This document shows positions 54,018 through 62,164 of a stretch of 64,000 nucleotides of DNA, piece after piece. Each line of letters starts with the position of its first letter. Position 1 is the stretch's first letter. Source of the stretch: an uncultured Pedosphaera sp. (GTDB lineage: Bacteria; Verrucomicrobiota; Verrucomicrobiia; Limisphaerales; Pedosphaeraceae); NCBI GenBank assembly GCA_903918755.1, contig CAIXFN010000024.1:1-64000 (forward strand), in the 5' to 3' direction. The translations under genes and the position numbers were made by a program. A model generated the notes under the pieces. That model had not been told where the DNA came from, ran no database searches, and saw nothing but the letters and a program-made list of their open reading frames with translations.

Positions 54018-54823
54018 ATTTCACCACTCGCCGACGGCTTGGATGCTTCCTGTTCGCGGCCACCGCGGGTTTGGCCTGGGTGCTGGATTTCTCGTTGCGC
54101 GTGCGGCTGCGACGCGTGGAACTGCTCACCGGACTGACTTTGATGGTGGTGATCCTCCTCCTGACCCTTTTCAACGCGCGCAAGAAGCTGCCGTTTCTGC
54201 CCCTGCTCCGCGCCTCGACCTGGATGCAGATTCATATCTATGTGGGCCTGTTCAGTTGTGTCTTGTTCGGCCTGCACACGGGTTGGCGGATTCCCCGGGG
54301 GGCTTTTGAATTTGCCCTGGCCTTGTTGTTTTATCTGGTCTCCGCGAGCGGTGTCGTAGGACTTGCCATTTCGCGCTGGCTGCCATCGCGCCTGACAGTT
54401 CAGGGCGAAAATGTCATTTTTGAGCGCATCCCGGCGTTGCGGGCGGCCGTGCGGCGGGAGGTGGAGGAAATGGTGGTGGAGTCGGTGGCCAAATCGCAAT
54501 CCTCCACCATCGCGGACTTTTACGAAGCCCGGCTCCGGAATTACTTTTCGCGGCAACGGTTTCTCGTTTACCACCTGGTCGGTTATGGCAAGCCACGGCA
54601 CGAACTCCTTTCCGAGGCCCAGTCCCTCGACCGCTATCTTAACGCCGATGAACGGGGCATTCTCGGGCGCATTGTGGAAAAGATCCAGGCCAAGGACGAC
54701 CTGGATTTGCAAGCCGCCCGCCAGGGCTTGTTGAAAGGCTGGTTATTCGTCCACATCCCCTTGACCTATTCGATGATTCTCATGGCTTTGGTGCATGGGA
54801 TTCTCGGTTGGAAGCTTTCCTGA
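54014..54823 (+). CDS. Membrane b-type cytochrome-like protein
   Basis: A 269-residue protein coupled to the previous gene by ATGA. About five hydrophobic helices: 'LGCFLFAATAGLAWVLDFSL', 'LLTGLTLMVVILLLTLF', 'IYVGLFSCVLFGLHTGW', 'FEFALALLFYLVSASGVVGL' and 'PLTYSMILMALVHGILGW'. Histidines flank two of them ('QIHIYVG..LH' and 'FVHIPLT..LVH'), the spacing needed for bis-His haem b ligation as in dihaem cytochrome b subunits of respiratory complexes. A charged cytoplasmic middle domain (~140-235) is unusual. Likely the quinone-interacting membrane subunit connecting the ferredoxin protein to the decaheme cytochrome. Confidence 0.75.
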   Translation: MNFTTRRRLGCFLFAATAGLAWVLDFSLRVRLRRVELLTGLTLMVVILLLTLFNARKKLPFLPLLRASTWMQIHIYVGLFSCVLFGLHTGWRIPRGAFEFALALLFYLVSASGVVGLAISRWLPSRLTVQGENVIFERIPALRAAVRREVEEMVVESVAKSQSSTIADFYEARLRNYFSRQRFLVYHLVGYGKPRHELLSEAQSLDRYLNADERGILGRIVEKIQAKDDLDLQAARQGLLKGWLFVHIPLTYSMILMALVHGILGWKLS

Positions 54824-54834
54824 GAGATGTGTAA

Positions 54835-56967
54835 ATGAGTCGCCTGCAAGAATTTGGCTTTGAGAAGAGCCGGTATGAACGCCCCAACCAAAAGTGGGTA
54901 TGCGGCCGCGCCCGGGACGGGCAGTGCTGCCTGGCCGGTCCCGACGAAAAGGGCAATTGCACTGCGACCGCGGAGTGCCGCCCGTTGCGTAAGGGCGACC
55001 GTTGGTTTTGCTCCCGGCCCGCGTTTATGGGTGGCCCTTGTCCCGATGGCCCCCTTTCCGATGGTCGGTGCTGTCGCGAAATTCCGAAATGCAGTCCGGT
55101 CCGGAGCCTGCGCTCCTGGCGTGGTCTGACGGTTCTCCTGGCCGTCGCGATTACCCTGGCCGCCTTGTTGGTTGCCCTCGGTTCGAAACGCGGTAATCAG
55201 GTTTTCTCCCCGGGGCCGCTCAGTTTCGCGCACCGTTCGGTGAGTAACAATTGTTCCGAGTGCCACGCCGGATTGGAAAAACCGGCGGCTCGCTGGCTGC
55301 TCGCCGACGCCTCCCTGCACTCCGCTCATGACAATAGCCAGTCCTGCCTGAAATGCCATAATTTGGGGGATGCTCCCCTTCAGCCCCACGCCCTCCCGCC
55401 CGGTCGCCTCAAGACCTTGGCGCGCACCACCAGCGGAACCACCAGTGGCGACCGCCCCGGAGGTTTGGTCCTGGCTTCGTTCATCGCCAAACCCGGCCAT
55501 CCTGCCGGCCAGGACATTGCCTGTGCGACCTGCCACCGGGAACATCGTGGCGAGGAAGCCAATCTTAAAAAAATCACCAATGACCAGTGCCAGAGCTGCC
55601 ACTCAAAGCAGTTTGCCAGCCTGGCCGTCGGCCATCCCGCCTTCACTGATTATCCGTTTGCCCGCCGCACCCGTATCATATTTGACCATGGCACCCACCT
55701 GCGCGGCCACTTTGCCGAGGCCGCCGTCGCCAAACTGGCGCCGAAATTGTGCGTGGATTGCCATCAATCGGACCTGCGCGGAGGCATGATGGTAGTCAAA
55801 CCCTATGAAACTATTTGTGCTGCCTGTCACGACGACCAGATCAAAAGCAAAGCTGCGGTCAAGCCCGGTATTGCCTTTCTCGGTCTTCCGCGTCTGGACG
55901 ACCGGAATCTGGCCGGCGAATACGCGATTGGCGAGTGGCCGGAAGATGCGGATCAACCGTTGACGCCCTTCCTGCGGTTGCTGCTCGCCGCCGATCCAGA
56001 CCTTCGTGCCGCGTTGGATCGCCTGCAAGGTGCGGATCTCGCCAACCTCCCGAAAACCGACCCCGCCAAGCTAAAGGCGGCCCAGCAACTCGCTTGGGGA
56101 ATCAAGGCACTCATCTTTGACCTTGGCTTGCGCGGGCAGGAGGAATTGATCCGGCGCATCAACATTATTGCCGGACGCACGCTGGCGGACCAGGAAAAGG
56201 AAGGGGTTGTCGCGTTTCTGGGGGTGGATGTGGTGCGTGATACTTTCCGCGGTGCCTTCCCGAACTTGTCAAAGGAAGTGTTGGATTACCGCAATAACCA
56301 TAAATCCGCCGCCACCCAATTAGTGCCTTCTCCCGAACTGGCCAAACCCGGCCCCGTGAAGCCGGTATCGCCGGACAATTGGGTCAGTCAGGGCGGCTGG
56401 TACAGCCCGGAGGGATCGTTTGCAATCTTCTATCATCCGCGCGGCCATCACGACCGTTTTCTAAGCTCCTGGATGAACCTGACCGTGGATGCCGGCCGCA
56501 CCACCGATCCCGCCCGCTCCCTGGCGTTGTTCAAGGAACTTACCGTGCCCAAGGCGGTGGGGTACTGCGCCAAGTGCCACAGCATTGATGAATCGACGGT
56601 CAGCCAGGTTAACTGGCTGGCTTTCCGGCCGGATCCCGCGGTCCATGGATTCAATCGTTTTTCCCATTCCGCGCACATGAGCTTGCTGGATCCGCGCGAG
56701 GGTTGCCTGACCTGTCATTCCATGACCGAGGCCCCGGCCCAGGGCAAGGATTCCTATGCCTCCGCGTTTGCGACCGGTCAGCATGATCCCGCTCAATTCA
56801 TCAGCAACTTTCGGACGATTGACAAAGCCGTCTGTGCCAATTGCCACCGGCCAACCATGGTCCGGGACGATTGCCTGCTTTGCCACAATTACCACATCGG
56901 TCGGTTCAAGCGGGTGATGGCCCACACCGCCATGGGTGCCGCCCTGCCGAACTCCCCCGTCAAATAA
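54835..56967 (+). CDS. Inner-membrane-anchored decaheme c-type cytochrome with Cys-rich N-terminal domain
   Basis: A 710-residue protein. Residues 1-90 are cytosolic-side and contain ten cysteines in two similar segments ('WVCGRARDGQCCLAGP' and 'WFCSRPAFMGGPCPDGP', each followed by CC and a lone C), with no signal peptide. A membrane helix ('LTVLLAVAITLAALLVALG') at ~95-117 follows. Ten CXXCH sites occur between ~140 and ~685: CSECH, CLKCH, CATCH, CQSCH, CVDCH, CAACH, CAKCH, CLTCH, CANCH and CLLCH. They form two groups (six and four) around a haem-free domain. It is the probable periplasmic wire from the b-type cytochrome outward. Starts 11 nt after the cytochrome b gene. Confidence 0.9.
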   Translation: MSRLQEFGFEKSRYERPNQKWVCGRARDGQCCLAGPDEKGNCTATAECRPLRKGDRWFCSRPAFMGGPCPDGPLSDGRCCREIPKCSPVRSLRSWRGLTVLLAVAITLAALLVALGSKRGNQVFSPGPLSFAHRSVSNNCSECHAGLEKPAARWLLADASLHSAHDNSQSCLKCHNLGDAPLQPHALPPGRLKTLARTTSGTTSGDRPGGLVLASFIAKPGHPAGQDIACATCHREHRGEEANLKKITNDQCQSCHSKQFASLAVGHPAFTDYPFARRTRIIFDHGTHLRGHFAEAAVAKLAPKLCVDCHQSDLRGGMMVVKPYETICAACHDDQIKSKAAVKPGIAFLGLPRLDDRNLAGEYAIGEWPEDADQPLTPFLRLLLAADPDLRAALDRLQGADLANLPKTDPAKLKAAQQLAWGIKALIFDLGLRGQEELIRRINIIAGRTLADQEKEGVVAFLGVDVVRDTFRGAFPNLSKEVLDYRNNHKSAATQLVPSPELAKPGPVKPVSPDNWVSQGGWYSPEGSFAIFYHPRGHHDRFLSSWMNLTVDAGRTTDPARSLALFKELTVPKAVGYCAKCHSIDESTVSQVNWLAFRPDPAVHGFNRFSHSAHMSLLDPREGCLTCHSMTEAPAQGKDSYASAFATGQHDPAQFISNFRTIDKAVCANCHRPTMVRDDCLLCHNYHIGRFKRVMAHTAMGAALPNSPVK

Positions 56968-57031
56968 GGTCGATTTGTAGAACCGGGGCTTGCCTGGGTA
57001 ACACCAATTCGGACCATCGTCCTGCCCGCCC

Positions 57032-57580
57032 TCAAAACGGCGAATCATACTCGCGCAAGCCGGGAAACGCCTGGTCGCGTGCGGACAGGACCGGATGCTC
57101 CACCGGCCAGTCAAAGCCCACGCTGCTCCAGAGGATTCCCGCGTCGTGGGCTGCGGAATGCGCTTCGCTGCATTGGTAAACCATCATGGTATTGTCGGCG
57201 AGAGCCAGGAAACCGTGGGCGAAACCGATTGGGACGAAGAGCATTTCGCGGTTGGCGGCGCTTAGTTCGCGACTGAAGGTCTGGCCGAAGGTGGGCGCGG
57301 CCCGCCGCAGGTCCACGATCACGTCCAGCACGGCGCCGACTGGGCAATAAACCAGTTTGTCCACCGCCATGGGCGGGGTTTGGAAGTGCATGCCGCGCAC
57401 CACCCCCCGGTTCGAAACGGAAAAAAACTCTTCGCGCGGAACGAATGGCAGGCCGGCTTCGCGGAACAAGTCGGCATGATACGTTTTGACGAAGCTCCCG
57501 CGGACGTCGTGAAAGACCGGCGGTTGGATGACGAACGCTCCCGCCAGGGGCGTGGGCACGAGGGTAAAGGGAATCGCCAT
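57032..57580 (-). CDS. rfbC: dTDP-4-dehydrorhamnose 3,5-epimerase (RmlC/RfbC) or related epimerase
   Basis: A 182-residue cupin with ATG at 57580. 'DVRGSFVKTY', the catalytic 'RGMHFQTPP' (His65), 'FVPIGFAHGFLAL' and 'YQCSE' are RmlC hallmarks, and the length is usual. It lies 21 nt downstream of the RfbH gene and so may work on a CDP-3,6-dideoxy sugar, as AscE-type epimerases do in ascarylose synthesis, rather than on dTDP-rhamnose. No rmlA/B/D genes are present in this window. Confidence 0.9.
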   Translation of the reverse strand: MAIPFTLVPTPLAGAFVIQPPVFHDVRGSFVKTYHADLFREAGLPFVPREEFFSVSNRGVVRGMHFQTPPMAVDKLVYCPVGAVLDVIVDLRRAAPTFGQTFSRELSAANREMLFVPIGFAHGFLALADNTMMVYQCSEAHSAAHDAGILWSSVGFDWPVEHPVLSARDQAFPGLREYDSPF

Positions 57581-57601
57581 GGGGGAGTAAGCCCGGAGAG
57601 T

Positions 57602-59026
57602 TTAGTGCTTTTTGACAAACCCGCGGATGGTTTCGATCAGGTAGCTCAGCATCGCGGGAGTCAGGCCAGGGTAGGTGCCCACGAACACCGACTCCTTCAT
57701 GATCTGATCCGCGCCGGGCAAGTCGCCGATGATGCGAAAGGCGTCCGGCCGCTGTTGTTTCAAGCTGACAAACGCCGGTTGCCGCACCAGGTTGCCGCCA
57801 AAGAGCATCCGGTTGCCGATTTTCGCCGCGTCCAGAGCCCGCACGAAATCCCGCCGGCTGAATGGTGCGCCCGCCTTCACGAGCATCATGAAACCGAACC
57901 AGGAACACTCTGTCCGATGGCCGGAGGCGTCCCAGACGAACCCTTCCGGGGTCCAGGCGGTGGCATGGGTGGGCAGTTGAAACGTGAAGAATTCCTCCAG
58001 ATCGGCCAGTCCGGTGCGCAAGGTCTGCCAGTTGTCCATGCGCGCCTGGATGAAGGCGGGGAGTTTGCGTAATTGCTGCCGGCCGATGGCCGCCTGGGGA
58101 TCCAACGGCTTCAAATTATAACCCAGATGAGAATAGATGTACTTGTGGTCGTAGCCTTCCGGGAGTTCGCCCAGTTGCCAGCCGAATCGTTTGTTGCACG
58201 TGTTGTCTTTCCCACTCGCGCACCAGCAGTCGCGGCCCCAGTCGCGGAAGCTCTCCACCAGCACCTTTAGGCGCATTTCCCGAACAATATTCACCGCGCC
58301 GCCCTCGCCCATGGTCAGGTGATGCGGGGGATAAAACGATTGCGTGGAGAGGTCGCCAAAGGTCCCGGTCAACTGGCCGTCATAACGGCAGCCCAACGCG
58401 TCGCAGTTGTCCTCGATCAGCCACAAACCGTGGCGGCGGCAAAAATCGGTCACCGTGGCCAGATCAAACGGATTACCCAACGTGTGGGCCATCATCACTG
58501 CCTTGGTTTTCCCCGGCACCAGCGCCGCTTCCAATTGATCCACCCGCCCGTTCAGGGTCAGCGGATCGTTGTCCAGGAATACCGGAACCAGTCCATTTTG
58601 GAGGATCGGCGCGACGGTGGTGGGGAAACCGGCGGCGACGGTGATGACCTCATCACCCGGCCGGATTTGCCGGTCCCCGAGCTTGGCGCTGGTCAGCGCG
58701 GAAATTGCCAGTAGGTTGGCGGAGGAACCCGAGTTGATCAGCAGCGCCTTCTTCACCTTCAGGAACGCGCCCAGTTCATTTTCAAAAGCGTCGCCCTCCG
58801 GCCCGAGTGTCAGCCAGAAATCCAGGGTGGAACCGACGGCGGCAGCCACTTCGTCCTCATCAAATACCCGGCCCGCGTAGGGCACCACCGTCTGGCCCGG
58901 CACAAAGGCGGGACGGTCGCTCGACGCTGTTTCATAGCCGGGCCGGTTGTTCTGGTGTGTCCGGGCGGCGTATTCGCGGGTGAGCCGGATGATCTCAGCC
59001 TTCAATTCTGCGGGTGATTGCGACAT
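57602..59026 (-). CDS. rfbH: CDP-4-dehydro-6-deoxyglucose 3-dehydrase (E1, RfbH)
   Basis: A 474-residue PLP/PMP enzyme of the DegT/DnrJ/EryC1 group. The usual Schiff-base lysine is replaced by His in '[12 protein letters not shown]' (His235/236), diagnostic for the E1 C3-dehydrase. '[16 protein letters not shown]' holds cysteines 267, 269 and 277 of the [2Fe-2S] centre. It removes the C3 hydroxyl of CDP-4-keto-6-deoxyglucose together with a reductase (E3), the key step to 3,6-dideoxyhexoses in lipopolysaccharide. No E3 is adjacent, but a Rieske ferredoxin gene lies 102 nt upstream on the same strand. Confidence 0.93.
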   Translation of the reverse strand: MSQSPAELKAEIIRLTREYAARTHQNNRPGYETASSDRPAFVPGQTVVPYAGRVFDEDEVAAAVGSTLDFWLTLGPEGDAFENELGAFLKVKKALLINSGSSANLLAISALTSAKLGDRQIRPGDEVITVAAGFPTTVAPILQNGLVPVFLDNDPLTLNGRVDQLEAALVPGKTKAVMMAHTLGNPFDLATVTDFCRRHGLWLIEDNCDALGCRYDGQLTGTFGDLSTQSFYPPHHLTMGEGGAVNIVREMRLKVLVESFRDWGRDCWCASGKDNTCNKRFGWQLGELPEGYDHKYIYSHLGYNLKPLDPQAAIGRQQLRKLPAFIQARMDNWQTLRTGLADLEEFFTFQLPTHATAWTPEGFVWDASGHRTECSWFGFMMLVKAGAPFSRRDFVRALDAAKIGNRMLFGGNLVRQPAFVSLKQQRPDAFRIIGDLPGADQIMKESVFVGTYPGLTPAMLSYLIETIRGFVKKH

Positions 59027-59128
59027 GTCAACTTTGAGCCGTTCTGGTTCGAGCCGGAGAATAAGGTCGGTTTCCGACCGGAAGCAAGCCTTGGCGGCGC
59101 CACTTTCCGGTCCTGGCCGGCACCGGTC

Positions 59129-59467
59129 CTAATCCAGGATCAGCCACACCTCGCCATCGATCACCTCGATAGCCAGCCGGACCAGCGACTCGCCTTCGCA
59201 GGGGCCGCGCATGCATAAGCCCGTCAGCGGATCGTAGGTGGCCTGGTGAGTATGGCACACCAAATAGTCTTTGTTCGGGCTGAAGAAACCGTCCCCCTCC
59301 GCATCCAGCCTGACCGGCAGATGCCGGCAACGGTTTTCATAGGCCACCAACTGGCCGCGAAACCGCGCCACGAATCCCTCCCGCGGCCGGGGGTTTCCGG
59401 GAAATTGAAATTTCACCGTCTGGCCGTCGGCCAATCCGGCCGCACGCACCAGTTTTTGTTTGGTCAT
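59129..59467 (-). CDS. Rieske-type [2Fe-2S] ferredoxin
   Basis: This protein is 112 aa from ATG 59467; a longer open frame in the same phase has no support. Rieske ligands are 'CRHLPVRLD' (Cys47, His49) and 'CHTHQATYDPLTGLC' (Cys71, His74). A short cytosolic electron carrier of the kind paired with dioxygenases or other oxidoreductases. Same strand as rfbH and rfbC, so it may supply electrons for the RfbH reaction in place of, or next to, an E3 flavoprotein encoded elsewhere. Confidence 0.88.
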   Translation of the reverse strand: MTKQKLVRAAGLADGQTVKFQFPGNPRPREGFVARFRGQLVAYENRCRHLPVRLDAEGDGFFSPNKDYLVCHTHQATYDPLTGLCMRGPCEGESLVRLAIEVIDGEVWLILD

Positions 59468-59535
59468 CGGGGCAGAGGTTAGAGATCCCCGCCGCTCGCG
59501 GCCAAGTGGTATTTCACCGCTGTGGGAAGATTTTC

Positions 59536-59565
59536 GTAACTTTTGCCCGGTGTGCCGGGTCGTTA
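59536..59565 (+). promoter_or_regulatory. Candidate ECF-type promoter of the second sigma operon
   Basis: GTAACTT (59536-59542) could be an AAC-containing -35 and GTCGTTA (59559-59565) a -10 with CGT core, spaced about 16-17 bp as in ECF promoters. It lies ~45-70 nt upstream of the sigma start. The interval is a CCCGG/CCGGG palindrome, which could instead be an operator. Autoregulation is inferred only from this resemblance. Confidence 0.3.
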
Positions 59566-59608
59566 TGGGTATTGATGAGATGCGTTCAGAGATGGAACAT
59601 CCAGCGCC

Positions 59609-60196
59609 ATGGCTGAATCCGGGTTTGACATGCCGGCGTGCCTGGAGCGCGTGCGGCAACATGATCAGGATGCCGCGCGCGAGTTGTTCCAGCATTTGCA
59701 TCCGTTGGTCGCCAAACTGGTGCGGTCGCACCTGCCGCGGCGAACGAGTGTTGAAGACCTGACGCAGACTGTTTTTATGAAAATCTTCGCCCATCTGGAT
59801 CAGTATGCCGGTAAAGTGCCTTTGGAGCACTGGGTGGCGCGGATCGCGGTGAATAGTTGCATTAAGGCATTGCAGGCGGAAAAGATCCGGCCCGAAGTGC
59901 GGCATGCCGATTTGAGCGAGGAAGAGGTTCTGGTCCTCGAGCAGTTGGCGGCCACCACCGAAGAAATGCGGCCGGACCTGAGCTCCGCCTCGCGGGAACT
60001 GGTGGAGAAGCTCCTCGCGCGCCTGCCGCCGGACGACCGCTTGGTGATCCAATTGATGAATCTCGAAGGTCGCTCGCTCGCCGAAGTCCGCCAAATCACC
60101 GGTTGGAATGTGGCGGTCATCAAGGTGCGGGCTTTCCGGGCGCGCAACAAACTGCGCCAGCACTTGCGGGACCTGATGAAAGAACAAAGTTTATGA
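59609..60196 (+). CDS. ECF-type RNA polymerase sigma factor
   Basis: A 195-residue protein. Region 2: 'ARELFQHLHPLVAKLVRSHL', 'SVEDLTQTVFMKIFAHLDQY' and 'LEHWVARIAVNSCIKALQAE'. Region 4: 'LPPDDRLVIQLMNLEGRSLA' then 'EVRQITGWNVAVIKVRAFRA' with the recognition helix. Its stop overlaps the next ATG (60193-60196). It heads a tight operon containing an envelope-type periplasmic protein and a TolC barrel, so a cell-envelope stress regulon is likely. Confidence 0.93.
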   Translation: MAESGFDMPACLERVRQHDQDAARELFQHLHPLVAKLVRSHLPRRTSVEDLTQTVFMKIFAHLDQYAGKVPLEHWVARIAVNSCIKALQAEKIRPEVRHADLSEEEVLVLEQLAATTEEMRPDLSSASRELVEKLLARLPPDDRLVIQLMNLEGRSLAEVRQITGWNVAVIKVRAFRARNKLRQHLRDLMKEQSL

Positions 60197-60489
60197 AAAA
60201 CAGCGGTGATCCCCTGGATCGATTGTTGCAAGCCGCGGCGCGGGCTCCCCGGGTCGGCGTGGGCGAGCCCGCCCCCGGCCTCGAATCCCGTTGTCTGGCG
60301 GCGTGGCGGAGCGCGCGGGATACCGACGACTCCGCCTTGCTGTTGCCCTGGCTCCGCCGGGCTCTGGCCGGGGCGGTCGCGTTGGTTTTGCTCAGTGCCG
60401 CCTGGAATCTGGGCTCGGCCTGGCAGCGCCCGGCGACGGAGGTCTTTTTCGAGGACGCCGCCGTCCAGATCGCGCTGAACCAACCATGA
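60193..60489 (+). CDS. Small membrane protein, probable anti-sigma factor
   Basis: This protein is 98 aa from ATG 60193, coupled to the sigma gene. Residues 1-55 are soluble and Arg/Ala-rich ('PLDRLLQAAARAPRVGVGEP'), then one membrane helix ('ALAGAVALVLLSAAWNLGSA') and a short extracytoplasmic tail. No zinc-binding motif is seen. Position and size suggest the anti-sigma factor of the ECF sigma encoded just before it. Confidence 0.75.
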   Translation: MKNSGDPLDRLLQAAARAPRVGVGEPAPGLESRCLAAWRSARDTDDSALLLPWLRRALAGAVALVLLSAAWNLGSAWQRPATEVFFEDAAVQIALNQP

Positions 60490-60905
60490 GCAACTTGAAC
60501 CGTAGCCGGCTGCTGGCCTATATGGTGGTCCTGTTCCTGGCGGGGGCGGCCACGGGTGCGCTCATCACCTGGCAACTCGCGGAGCGCCATTTTGCGGCCC
60601 TCCGGCCGGCGCCGGATATCACGGCCTTGCTCCGGGACCGGCTGAAGGCCGCCGTGCCCCTGACCGCCGAGCAGCAGCTGCAGGTGGAACCCCTTTTGCA
60701 GCAGGCGGGCGCGCGCATGCAGCAAATGCGGGTCGATCACATCGCCCAGTATTCCCGGGCCCGGGCGGAGTTTTATCACCAATTGGAACCCCTGCTGACG
60801 CCCGCCCAGCGCCAGTCCTTAGCCACGATGGAAAACAAGTATTTGGAAGACATCCAGCGGCGGTATAATTTGCCGCCGGACAAGGCCGGGGGGAAGAATC
60901 CGTGA
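60486..60905 (+). CDS. CpxP/Spy-like periplasmic stress protein
   Basis: This protein is 139 aa from ATG 60486 (coupled to the previous gene). An N-terminal anchor ('LLAYMVVLFLAGAATGALIT') is followed by a helical domain: 'LTAEQQLQVEPLLQQAGARM' and 'FYHQLEPLLTPAQRQSLATM'. The paired 'LT..Q..' helices are characteristic of the LTXXQ/CpxP/Spy/heavy-metal-resistance group. It likely buffers misfolded envelope proteins or senses stress for the sigma/anti-sigma pair. Confidence 0.78.
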   Translation: MSNLNRSRLLAYMVVLFLAGAATGALITWQLAERHFAALRPAPDITALLRDRLKAAVPLTAEQQLQVEPLLQQAGARMQQMRVDHIAQYSRARAEFYHQLEPLLTPAQRQSLATMENKYLEDIQRRYNLPPDKAGGKNP

Positions 60906-61087
60906 AGTTGCCCCGGGGCGGGGGATTCCGCCGGCTGGTCCAACTGGGGGCGCCTGCGCGTTTCCGGCCATTTGCGCCCTTCCGGCATGACCCGGCCGCC
61001 AAGTCTTCCGCAACCGCGGGATTGCCTCGCCGTTCCGCCTGGGGCACGCTGGTCCACAATCATGGTTTTGAGCGGGAGAATCTGGAA

Positions 61088-62164
61088 TTGAACTGCGCCA
61101 CGGAGATTTTGCCGACGCACAACGCGGCCCTTTTTCAAGCCGCAGTGCGTCGCGCGGCGGCGGCCTTGCGGGCGGGCGAATTGGTCGCCTTGCCCACCGA
61201 AACCGTTTATGGCCTGGCCGCCAATGCTTTGGATGCCGCGGCGGTCGCCCGCATCTTCGCGGCCAAGGACCGCCCGGCCCACAACCCCGTAATCGTGCAT
61301 GTCGCCGATCTGGACATGGCCCGCCAATGCGCCGCGAGTTGGCCGGACACGGCGACCGCGTTGGCCCGGGCTTTCTGGCCGGGGCCGCTCACCCTGGTAC
61401 TGCCTCGTTCAGCCGCCATCCCGGATGCCGTCACGGCCGGGGGCCCCACCGTGGGCATCCGTTGGCCCAGCCATCCCATCATCCAGGCGGTGATTCGGGA
61501 ATGCGGGTTTCCGCTGGCTGCCCCCAGCGCCAATCCCGCCAACCGGGTTTCCCCCACGAACGCCACCCATGTGTTCAAAAGTCTGGGCGGGCGCGTGCGC
61601 CTGGTGGTGGACGGGGGCCAATCCCAGGTGGGTATTGAGTCGACGGTCGTGGATTTGACCCGCCAGCCGGCGCGCGTCCTGCGACCCGGCATGATCAGTG
61701 AAGCCGCCATCCGGAGCGTGATCCCGGCCGCGTTTGCCGCGGATTCCTCCGGTGACACCGGGGCACCGGCTGGCGCCCTGCGCAGCCCCGGCCAATTACC
61801 CCGGCATTACTCCCCGCGCGCGCGGCTGGAAATTCGCGCCTGGCGGGACGAAGCGGACCTGCAGGCCCAACTCGTCACCCTGGGGGTGTCGCCCACCGCG
61901 GTCCATGTGCTGGCGCACACCGTGATTCCGCTGGGTGCGGGCTTCGGTTCGGTGAGCGTGATTCCGCATGATGCGGAGGCGTTCGCCCGGGCCCTGTATG
62001 GTGAATTGCACCAATGCGACGCGGCCGGGGCGGAATTGATCATCATCGAGGCAATTCCCGGGACGGATGAATGGCAGGCCATCGCGGATCGTCTCAAACG
62101 GGCGGCAATGTCGGATTTGACGACTAAATCAGAATCGGGCACACTTCCAATTCCATGCAACTGA
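61088..62164 (+). CDS. L-threonylcarbamoyladenylate synthase (TsaC/Sua5)
   Basis: This protein is about 358 aa from TTG 61088, which has GGGAG at 61074-61078 and yields the normal Sua5 length. The frame is open to a GTG at 60902 that overlaps the previous stop in a GTGA, but the intervening ~60 residues look like non-coding translation. 'PTETVYGLAANALDAAAVAR', 'PLAAPSANPANRVSPTNATH' and 'VGIESTVVDL' define the YrdC fold; 'PGQLPRHYSPRA' opens the C-terminal Sua5 domain. It makes TC-AMP for the t6A37 modification of ANN-decoding tRNAs. Overlaps the TolC gene by 10 nt. Confidence 0.9.
   Translation: MNCATEILPTHNAALFQAAVRRAAAALRAGELVALPTETVYGLAANALDAAAVARIFAAKDRPAHNPVIVHVADLDMARQCAASWPDTATALARAFWPGPLTLVLPRSAAIPDAVTAGGPTVGIRWPSHPIIQAVIRECGFPLAAPSANPANRVSPTNATHVFKSLGGRVRLVVDGGQSQVGIESTVVDLTRQPARVLRPGMISEAAIRSVIPAAFAADSSGDTGAPAGALRSPGQLPRHYSPRARLEIRAWRDEADLQAQLVTLGVSPTAVHVLAHTVIPLGAGFGSVSVIPHDAEAFARALYGELHQCDAAGAELIIIEAIPGTDEWQAIADRLKRAAMSDLTTKSESGTLPIPCN

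Noticed and set aside
60902-61087. N-terminal extension of TsaC/Sua5 from the GTG at 60902
   Set aside because: The extension reads as non-coding and gives an over-long protein; TTG 61088 has a good ribosome-binding site and gives the family length. The GTGA overlap leaves some doubt.
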